The position numbers were made by a program, and so were the translations under genes. From Magnolia sinica (Eukaryota; Streptophyta; Magnoliopsida; Magnoliales; Magnoliaceae): a DNA stretch of 64,000 nt. Below, one piece after another: positions 55,719 through 64,000 of this stretch (position 1 is the first letter of the stretch; the number at the start of each line of letters is the position of its first letter). Under the pieces are notes generated by a model. The model was not told the origin of the DNA. It did not search any database and worked only from the letters and a program-made list of their open reading frames with translations. The stretch spans positions 81,372,862-81,436,861 of the forward strand of contig NC_080584.1 in the NCBI RefSeq assembly GCF_029962835.1, written 5' to 3'.

Positions 55719-58700
55719 TGTAACATCCTGGATTTTCACTATTTTGGATTTTCAAAAATCCTTGAATTTTTTTTGTTAATTAACTTATAATATCACTTAA
55801 TGACCATTAGCACTCAATGTTAGTTTATACAGTGGTGGTACCAGTAAAGAACCGCACAAGTCCGATTAATCAGTCGTAGGAAGCCAACGAATCCGCCCGA
55901 TCACTTGAACATCAGGTGTAGCCCCATGATTTACTCGCATAGGACCCAAATCTAACCGACCCATTGCTAACTAATCAAGACAAGCATAACTAAATAAAAG
56001 ATCTAACCAAAGCCGAGTTAGATAAGGCCCGGATCTTAGCTAATAGACCAAATCAACCCCATTGCTCTTTTAGCCTAAAACCGACGGTTTAGAGTAATCA
56101 TGACCAAATCTCCACTTTCACTAGTTATAAATGGGTCACACTATAAACATAGTTAATCCAAACCCTAATCATTGCCCATGAGAAATCTCACTACCAAATT
56201 CATTCCAGAAACACCCCAAGTTTTCGAACAAGCTTTAGACCGCTCATTGGTGGGCCATTAGTTCCAAAATTATAAAGTAATGTTCGTCTTACTGGGCTCA
56301 ACGTCCATCGCGGGAGTCAGACCTGAGTAGTGTCCAGAACTACTCAACTTGAGGCAAAGGACGAGTGCATGAGAAGCGCAAATACCCTAAAGAAAGGAGC
56401 TGGAACTTAAGTGAATTGAGTCATCCACTCTTATGCAAAGTTGAGGATTTCGGACCGTCGGTTTGCGACCAAACTTCACACATGGAGTAAGGATATTTCT
56501 CTACTCATATCTGTATAGTCGTGGCCATGATCGACCATCGGTGATCGTTGAACAGACTTTTAATCATATCTATCGATCGACCCATCCAAATGGCAGGCCG
56601 ATCATGTTCATATCTAAATCATCATTAGGACTATCTATCCTACAGTGTATATCAATATGTACACCCCATAGTGGACCCTAGAGCTTAGAAAGACCCTCTC
56701 ATAGGTCTAGTATAGTAAAAATCCAACACTTGGGGCCATTTCCAACAAATCTGGCATTATAAAAGGGCTTCATTTAGGCTCCCCCTCTCTCCATACGATT
56801 TTACCCTAGAAGAGAGAGAAGAGAGAAAGAGGAGAAGAGAAGGAGGAGAAAGGGAGAGGAAGAAGAGAGTGAAGGAAGGTGTTGTTGATGGTGAGGCCTA
56901 AGGAAGCTCAACCTTGCAACTCTCTACCTCTTCTCCAAGGAAACCCTCCACCACAACCGCAAGAACCGCTTCCATTGATTATGTAGGTAAATCCCTCACC
57001 CCTTTTTCCTTAAAACCCTTGTGATGAGAAGGGATTTCATGGATTTCTAACATGCAAATGGTTGTTTTAGGGAATCCGGTCGTCCGACCCCAAAAGCCTC
57101 ATTCCTAGGTCGTTTTCCAAGTCTCCAATAATCCATTGGTGCAGACTATTATCCTTAGGTAGCCTAGCACCAATTATAGTAGGAGTTTAATGATTTTGGT
57201 TGTTTAGGATGTTGTATTGAAGAATCTAGAGGAAACCTAGGAATGGTTTGTTTGTTGGAATTACATGGAATGACATGTTTAGTTCTCTTTGATGTTAATC
57301 TTGCCTCTCACATGCTCTAGTGGATGGATGATTACATGCTCATATTGTTTGATTACTTTTTCTGATATGTGTTGCTTCATATTGTGTATGATTCATTTAC
57401 GCTTATGTATTTGATCCCTTGAGGTGTAGGAAGTGCTTAACTTCCTCACCAACCCACACCACGCACACACACCATATTCGTGATATTAATAGTTTGCTTG
57501 CTATGAGAAATTTGAATTGTATAATGAGAAATATGAGAACATGGTGTTGTTTATGCTTGATGATACGTTAGTAGTTGGCATGCTATGAATCACTATTCAT
57601 ACCCTTGGGTTGGTCAAGAACATGAGAAGAGCGAAGGTGGTTCCATTGGTAGTACCGCCTTGAGGCTAAATTCATGGATTTGGGCGAGTGCATGTGGGCG
57701 GCAGTAGTTAGACTACATGGGTCACTTGCACCAGATGCCGTTCCGCCACGTACTTGCCTGAACTCGTGCTGTCTAGTCCACTGGCTGACCAACCTTGTTT
57801 GTTAACCTTATTTACCCACATATGTCTGGAAATTGGGATACCCTACCACTATTGTAGCCCATCGATAACGAATTGAATGTTGATCCAGTCTCGTGAGCTG
57901 GGCATGGTGGAATGGGATACTGTGTCCGAGCTATGGGCCTATGCTGGGGTGACGCGCCTCCTCGTAGTGACCGCGAGCGATCCCACACTTCAGCACCCCC
58001 CATGTGCTGGAAGTTGGGGATGGGGGAAACCTGACAGGATGAAGGATCGTGAGGACTCGGCCTCACACGTTGGGGGGCCTTGGCCTCACAACCAGTTTAG
58101 GGCATTGATATGTGGGGTGTACCAGTTTCTCCAACCTGCTGGATGAATGGAATTAACTAAGAACTTGGCTAACATGACCATTGCATCACACTAGCTAGGT
58201 TGACGACTCGGCAGTCGAGGTCGCTCTGGGGGAGTGTTGACACACGCGATCGTTAGACGGAGTCGCTCGAGGGAGAGTTGTGGCGAGGGCATACATCATA
58301 TCATCCACCATGCATGTGCATTAATAAGATTAGTTAGGTGTTTGTGAAATATTACTTTTCATTAAATTCTTATTATAACTGATGCTTGTTACAATTTATG
58401 GCTAATAGCACCCACTGAGTTGATCACTCACTCCCACTTTGGGACGATGTTTTAAAACACCAACCAGACCCTTTTCTAGATGCAGGTGAGGCGGAGCTCG
58501 ATGAGCCAAACGAGGTGAGCAAGGATAGGGAAGAGGAGCTTCTCTGCTTCCAGACTTTCGACGGATCCGTTTAGTTGAGTTCGGGCTAACGCAGGGTATG
58601 GACCAGGGCCCTAGTCGCTTTGGGTTGTGTATGGGTGGGACTAGTTCCCTATTTAGATGACTTTGGATTCATTGTCTGGATATTTTTATAATTAGTAGCA

Positions 58701-58867
58701 ATTGATACTGCTTATGACATACTTCTGCTTCATGCCTTGCTAAATCCTTCATTGTTTATGAGATCATCCAAATGTAATTAAAATATGAAGCCCATTAGGG
58801 CACCCATGACACCTGAAAATTTGGGAGCCGAGTTTTTACCCGACCCCTGAAAACCCGGGGTGTTACA
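55719..58867 (+). repeat. 5' LTR, 3149 bp
   Basis: It begins TGTAACATCC and ends GGTGTTACA, an imperfect inverted TGTAACA/TGTTACA pair. A TATA box TATAAAAG lies at 56758-56765, followed by a purine-rich tract (56812-56880). The five bases before it are CATCC; their partner would lie beyond the window. Confidence 0.85.
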
Positions 58868-58886
58868 GATGGTATCAGAGCAATGG
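58868..58886 (+). other. Primer-binding site
   Basis: TGGTATCAGAGC begins two bases after the 5' LTR and is complementary to the 3' end of initiator methionine tRNA, as in most plant Ty3/gypsy elements. Confidence 0.9.
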
Positions 58887-61800
58887 TTTGGAATTAATTG
58901 GGCTATGGATTATGAACTCGCCATAACGCATTCGCTGACGTAGGAGGGAGCGAACAAACTTAGAGACATCTATAGGATCCCGGGATCATGTCATTTGACA
59001 AGTCCGAAGACTAGAACGTTAGGGTTTACGAATAGAAATACTTAGACTGCGCAAAGTGATCCAAATCACTTCTAATTGGAAGGTTGGACGACTTGAGTCG
59101 ACCCGACCAAAATGCGATAGGTTCAAGCTGCTGAAGTAGCTTGTGCGATCCCAAAATCTAGTGTATCCTGACCCGACGAATAGGTGGGGCCCTCCCACAC
59201 GTGGGGACCCCCCTTCTGGCCTCTCCAAGCTCCTTAAAGGCCCTAGGGGCTTCTCCCTATGGTCATTTCTAGTCAATCCTACCCCTTTCACCCTCAATCA
59301 TCACCCCATTTTCTTCCCAAGCTCTCAAAACTTGACCCCTAAGTCTCAGCTCCTCCTTCCAACCCATTTCTTTCAAAAAAATCTCACTTTCCACTACTTT
59401 ATCCCTCTAATTTCTCTAAGTACTTTCAAATTGGACACAATTACAAAGCTTATAGGATGAAAAGCTATAATCAAATGAAAATTTACTATAAATAGTAAAA
59501 ATGTAAATAAAATAGATTTTTGACTATTAACTTCATAAAATCTTGCAAAATGACTAGGTCCATTGCGTAGAGTAGCTTCTCCTACCCAAAATTCATATAT
59601 GGCACGTCGAATAACTCATCCCGGTTTGCGAGATATGGCCGTCGCAAGGTACGACCCTCCAGCGCCTTGGCGCCGCAGCGCCTGACCGGCGCCGCCAACG
59701 CCCATGGTCCAGAGGCCCGGTGCCGCCAGCGCCCGACCTTCCAGCGGGATGGACGGCCCGTTTTCTGTAAATTTTCATCTGACTTTAAAAATTCATATCT
59801 CTTTCATTACAACTCCAATTTATGTGATTCAAAAGCCAGATTGAAGCTCAACAAGTCTAGTTTCAAATAAAAATTATAATATAGTTACACTTGGAATGAG
59901 TTGATAACTATTGAAAAATTATTAGTTTTACACGGTGGTTACTTCTAGAATTTTTATAATTTATTTACTACTCCAATTGATATGAAATTTTGTGGGATGA
60001 CTTAAAACTTAATGATCAATTATCATAAAAATTTTAAAAATAATTTAGTTACTAAAAGTATAAGAAACGTTACAATAATTAGATATGTTTTAGTATCTTA
60101 TAGAAAATCGCTAGTTTTAAATGACTTACACTTCTAAAAATTTTATAATTTTTGCGGAACTTGAAATGGATTGAAATTTTATATGAAAAGGGTCAACTTA
60201 ATGATGAATTATCATAAAAAATTATTCAGCAATTAAAAGCGATAAATACTTTATGAACAAAGGATGTATTGAAACTGAAAGTTTCTACAACTAAAAGTTG
60301 CCGATGGACCAAATGTATCCATTTCATCATAGAGTTTTAAGATTTGAAGTGTAATTAGGAATTGCTTCCAAGGATCTTAGGAATCATCCTGGGTGATTAA
60401 ATTAAATCCTTATTTTTAGTATATTTTACTATTTTAAATAATTTATAATTTAACGAATTAGACTTCTTAAGTAGGGTTTCGTTTCATTGCTTAAGAATTT
60501 GTAAGTTCGTATTCGAAGTAGACTTTACTAAAATATTTTGGATTCTTATTCTCGTATGGAATCAAGATTTATACCACATTGGGGAGACGATGTTCTTCCT
60601 CTTTCCATTCCTACAGCCTTTCTAGGGTCACCATCCCTTCAAACTTCTGAAATATTGTAGAACTTTCGGTCCTTTATTCTTTCTCGTTTCACTACTAACC
60701 CTCCCAAAACCTCTAAAGAAACTCTCTCCCTCTCCAAATCTCAAATCCATTCTCAACACCATCTCAAATCCATTCACCAAATCCATTCTCAACACTTTCC
60801 CCTTCAACCCCCCCATTTTTTTAAAAAAATTCATTCTCATCACATTCCCCTTTAACAAAACTCATTCAAAACCATCCACTCATTCACTCCCATAAGCTCA
60901 TTCACAAAACCCAACAATTTATAAAAAAAAAATAAAAATTGATTTTATATACTTTGGCATAGATTGATCATTAGATTGTTGCAATTGGAAATTTTTATAT
61001 ATGGTTTGATAATAATCAAGTGGTAACAATTAACTGTCCATTTTCAATTTCATTTTAGCTCAATTATTAATCTTTTCTATTCCCTTTCTTCCATAGGTCA
61101 ATTGGTGTTGTTGCCACCAAACGAGCACACCCTTTGAGTTTTGTGGCCACAGACTTTAATCTCTTTCCATTCTCCAATGCTTTCCAGATAAAGGAAGCTG
61201 CTAAGGATGCTATGTAGTCTACATAATCAATGGATTTAAGTTCCCTGTAGGATCCAAAACATCGACCTGGATGTGTAATCTGACCCTTCAATAGTTTGGG
61301 CTAGGTATTCCATCTGATAAGTTGTCTTTGTTGTCTTATTGGCGCTGTAGCAGAAGTTGAGTCTTGATTGACTTCATTAGCTCTTTCCAAATCACCCTCA
61401 TCACTTCCTGAGCCTTGATTTCTTGCAGTAGAGGGGTGGAGGCACCCCGTCCTCATCCAACCTAGAAGACTAGTGGCTTAACTTTACAGATAAGTAGTAG
61501 TTTGTTTGAGTCAGTAGGATTACTTTCAAGTATTGAAAGATAGTTGTAACCTTTCCTGCTTTGATTAGGCTGTATTTCCCTTATGATTGCAATATCTAGT
61601 AACACTTGAAATCCACGCTATAGAATATAACTGGCCATGTAATGGCATTTTGGATTTAATATAAACGTATGAATTGTCTTGAGGTTTTTCTTCTTGTTTG
61701 TGAATGCCTTGTATATATAATTGTTATGCTTATGAAATTGGACCTATAGGTCTTATACATATTGTGTACGACCCTTGAACAGAAAATGCTCTAGTGTTTA

Positions 61801-62500
61801 ACCTCTTAAGGAACGTCCTTCTAGGAAATGCCTCTGTGGGGAGAAGGTCGATATGTTCGCCTACCTCACGACAGCCTTGTCGAGAGGAACCTTAAGTTCC
61901 TGGAAACCTTTTTATGATAGTCGTTTAATCGTAAGCACTGTGAGAGACTCACCACCCACTAAATTATTAAAAATGTGAAATTTGAACTTTTTAATAAGTT
62001 TTGATATCTTCCAAATGTTAAGAATAATCGGACTACGGAATTACAGAACTATATATTTGCGAAGTATTCGCGGCTTAACCCAACTTTCAATCATGGGTGA
62101 ATACCAACGGACTCACTGCTTTGATCGAGGAGAAGACCAGGATCTACCAGGACTAGGAAGGGATACAACGATCTTCTGCCCTGGTCAGGTAGAGGATCGA
62201 CGTATGGGATCAAAGCCTACCACAACTGTCTTTTCGTATTATCTCAATCATAAAGAGTAGAATATACCACCCTTAGGTAAACTTTATCATCAAACACATA
62301 GCACGATAATCATAATTTTGACATTTGTTTTCAAACCTTAAAGGTGAAATTTTTTAAGGGGGGTAGATCACAATGAGCTAGGCTAGTTTATTATTTATAT
62401 ACCCTAAAACGTATACAAACCCGAAACCAACAAAACTTAAGCAAATAAAATGATAATATCTTTACTTATTACCTTTAAGCAATTTCGGGGACGAAATTGT
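58887..62500 (+). other. Interior of the non-autonomous LTR element, no retroviral genes
   Basis: Part of repeat R is recognisable at 59440-59650 (GCTATAATCAAATGAAAATT, TTTGCGAGATATGG). A GC-rich block of GCGCCGCCAACGCC-type phrases lies at 59640-59760. AT-rich, near-identical phrases such as TTAATGATCAATTATCATAAAA repeat at 60010 and 60205. A coding-like stretch on the minus strand lies at about 61067-61450. A second purine tract TTTTTTAAGGGGGGTAGATC occurs at 62350, about 150 bp before the functional-looking one. Confidence 0.6.
61067..61450 (-). other. Coding-like stretch of unknown origin inside the LTR element
   Basis: On the minus strand, translation gives text with protein-like composition: SYRELKSIDYVDYIASLAAS then FIWKALENGKRLKSVATKLK, and upstream GSGSDEGDLERANEVNQDS. 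I do not recognise the family. It does not look like Gag or Pol. It may be a captured host-gene fragment, as known for non-autonomous plant elements, or chance. It is not an intact gene. Confidence 0.3.
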
Positions 62501-62517
62501 TTTTAAGGGGGGTAGAT
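62501..62517 (+). other. Polypurine tract
   Basis: TTTTAAGGGGGGTAGAT lies directly before the 3' LTR start at 62518, the expected place for plus-strand priming. Confidence 0.85.
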
Positions 62518-64000
62518 TGTAACATCCTAGATTTTCACTGTTTTGGATTTCCAAAAATCCTTGAATTTTTTTTATTAATTAACTTATAATATCACTTAAT
62601 GACTATTGGCACTCAATGTTAGTTTATACAGTGATGGTACCAGTAAAGAACCACATAAGTCCAATTAATCAGTCGTAGGAAGCCAACGAATCCGCCCGAT
62701 CACTTGAACATCAGGTGTAGCCCCATGATTTACTCGCATAAGACCCAAATCTAACCGACTCATCGCTAACTAATCAAGACAAGCATAACTAAATTAAAAA
62801 TCTAACCGAAGCCGAGTTAGATAAGGCCCGAATTTTAGCTAATAAACCAAATCAACCACATTGCTCTTTTAGCCTAAAACCGATGGTTTAGAGTAATCAT
62901 GACCAAATCTCCACTTTCACTAGTTATAAATAGGCCACACTATGAACATAGTTAATCCAAACCCTAATCATTGCCCATGAGAAATCTCACTACCAAATTC
63001 ATTCCAGAAACGCCCCGATTTTCCGAACAAGCTTTAGACCGCTCGTTGGCGGGCCATTAGTTCTAAAATTATAGAGTAATGTTCGTCTTACTAGGCTCGA
63101 CGTCCATTGCGGGAGTCGGACCTGGGTAGTGTCCAGAACCGCTCAACTTAAGCCAAAGGACGAGTGCATGAGAAGCGCAAATACCCTAAAGAAAGGAGCT
63201 GGAACTTAAGTGAATTGAGTCATTCACTCTTATGCAAAGTTGAGGATTTCGGACCGTCGATTTGCGACCAAACTTCACACATGGAGTAAGGATATTTCTC
63301 TGCTCATATCCGTATAGTCGTAGCCCTGATCGACCATCGGTGACCATTGAATAGACTTCTAATCATATCTATCGATCGGCACATCCAAATGGCGGGCCAA
63401 TCATGTTCATACGTAAATCATCATTAGGGCTATCTATCCTACGGTGTATATCAATATGTACACCCCATAGTGGGCCCTAGAGCTTAGAAAGACCCTCCCA
63501 TAGGTCTAGTATAGTAAAAACCCAACACTTGGGGCCATTTCCACCAAATTTGGCATTATAAAAGGGCTTCATTTGGGCTCCCCCTCTCCCCATACGATTT
63601 TACCCTAGAAGAGAGAGAAGAGAGAAAGGGGAGAAGAGAAGGAGGAGAAAGCGAGAGGAAGAAGAGAGTGAAGGAGGGCGTTGTTGATGGTGAGGCCTAA
63701 GGAAGCTCAACCTTGCAACTCTCTACCTCTTCTCCAAGGAAACCCTCTACCACAACCGCAAGAACCGCTTCCATTGATTATGTAGGTAAATCCCTCACCC
63801 CTTTTTCCTTAAAACCCTTGTGATGAGAAGGAATTTCATGGATTTCTAACATGTAAATGGTTGTTTTAGGGAATCCGGTCATCCAACCCCAAAAGCCTCA
63901 TTCCTAGGTCATTTTCTAAGTCTCCAACAATCCATAGGTGTGGACTATTATCCTTAGGTAGCCTAGCACCAATTATAGTAGGAGTTTAATGATTTTGGTT
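62518..64000 (+). repeat. 3' LTR, first 1483 bp
   Basis: It is collinear with 55719 onward, including the TATA box at 63557-63564 and the purine-rich tract after it. About half of the expected ~3.15 kb lies in the window. Confidence 0.9.

Larger units (their letters stand above)
55719..64000 (+). mobile_element. Non-autonomous Ty3/gypsy element (Tekay/Del-like ends), 3' LTR cut by window end
   Basis: The 5' LTR is 55719-58867 and the 3' LTR starts at 62518. The primer-binding site TGGTATCAGAGC at 58870 matches initiator tRNA-Met. The sequence AATTTCGGGGACGAAATT and the purine tract AAGGGGGGTAGAT precede the 3' LTR, a layout typical of Tekay/Del chromoviruses. The 3650-bp interior has no gag, protease, RT or integrase that I can see, so it depends on a helper element (LARD-like). 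In the first ~440 bp I count about 24 LTR differences, about 22 of them transitions, or roughly 5.5%. That suggests an age of a few million years. The two LTRs and the end signals look whole. Confidence 0.85.

Noticed and set aside
57877-58146. 89-codon open frame inside the 5' LTR
   Set aside because: It lies wholly in LTR sequence, with no similarity to known proteins visible.
61982-62260. 92-codon open frame in the LTR element interior
   Set aside because: No Gag or Pol signature and no protein-like pattern; treated as chance.

Overview
The window is nuclear DNA of a flowering plant. The evidence is three spliced or intronless plant-type genes (a dynein light chain, an F-box/LRR protein and an ARM-repeat protein) plus one uncharacterised plant-type gene, spread thinly among transposable elements. 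The dominant dispersed repeat is a foldback element with GTGGGCCCCAC-type ends followed by text like GTCCATCC. From memory this kind of repeat is common in magnoliids (Magnoliales/Laurales), so a magnoliid is my best guess; that is inference, not proof. No bacterial, organellar, CRISPR or rRNA content was seen.

Layout. 1-7.1 kb: the right part of a long LTR, a ~520-bp tandem duplication, a pair of inverted Tourist-like MITEs, a GTGGGCCCCAC foldback element and degenerate hAT-like sequence. 7.1-12.5 kb: an old, non-autonomous Ty3/gypsy element of Tat type. It has ~600-bp LTRs, a gag remnant, a nested ~1.9-kb LTR-like insertion, ~125-bp tandem repeats before its 3' LTR, and a tRNA-derived SINE inside that LTR. 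12.9-15.4 kb: a foldback element, then an intronless gene for a 454-residue basic, disordered protein. 16.5-24.3 kb: an integrase fossil, then two long LTRs of one family meeting head to head. 24.3-28.1 kb: dispersed repeats and gene-poor DNA. 28.75-30.5 kb: the ARM-repeat gene (minus strand) with a duplicated 5' flank. 31-40 kb: foldback elements, a hAT element with a clean 8-bp target duplication, and small MITEs. 40.4-42.0 kb: the two-exon dynein light chain gene. 42-45.2 kb: a Copia-like LTR remnant and two hAT elements with target duplications, one nested in a foldback element. 45.9-49.3 kb: the three-exon F-box/LRR gene (minus strand), with a full SINE in intron 1. 49.8-55.6 kb: MITEs, including a 1.6-kb element that splits another MITE. 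55.7-64.0 kb: a structurally recognisable non-autonomous Ty3/gypsy (Tekay/Del-like) element with very long LTRs; the 3' LTR runs off the window.

The four genes are unrelated in function and show no operon-like logic. The main content of interest is the repeats: a SINE family that can be defined from this window alone, several foldback and hAT families with readable ends and target duplications, and inverted arrangements that could give long double-stranded RNA. I did not recognise a clearly new biological system. The nearest candidates are the SINE, the foldback family carrying TCP-factor-like sites, and the coding-like insert inside the non-autonomous LTR element.
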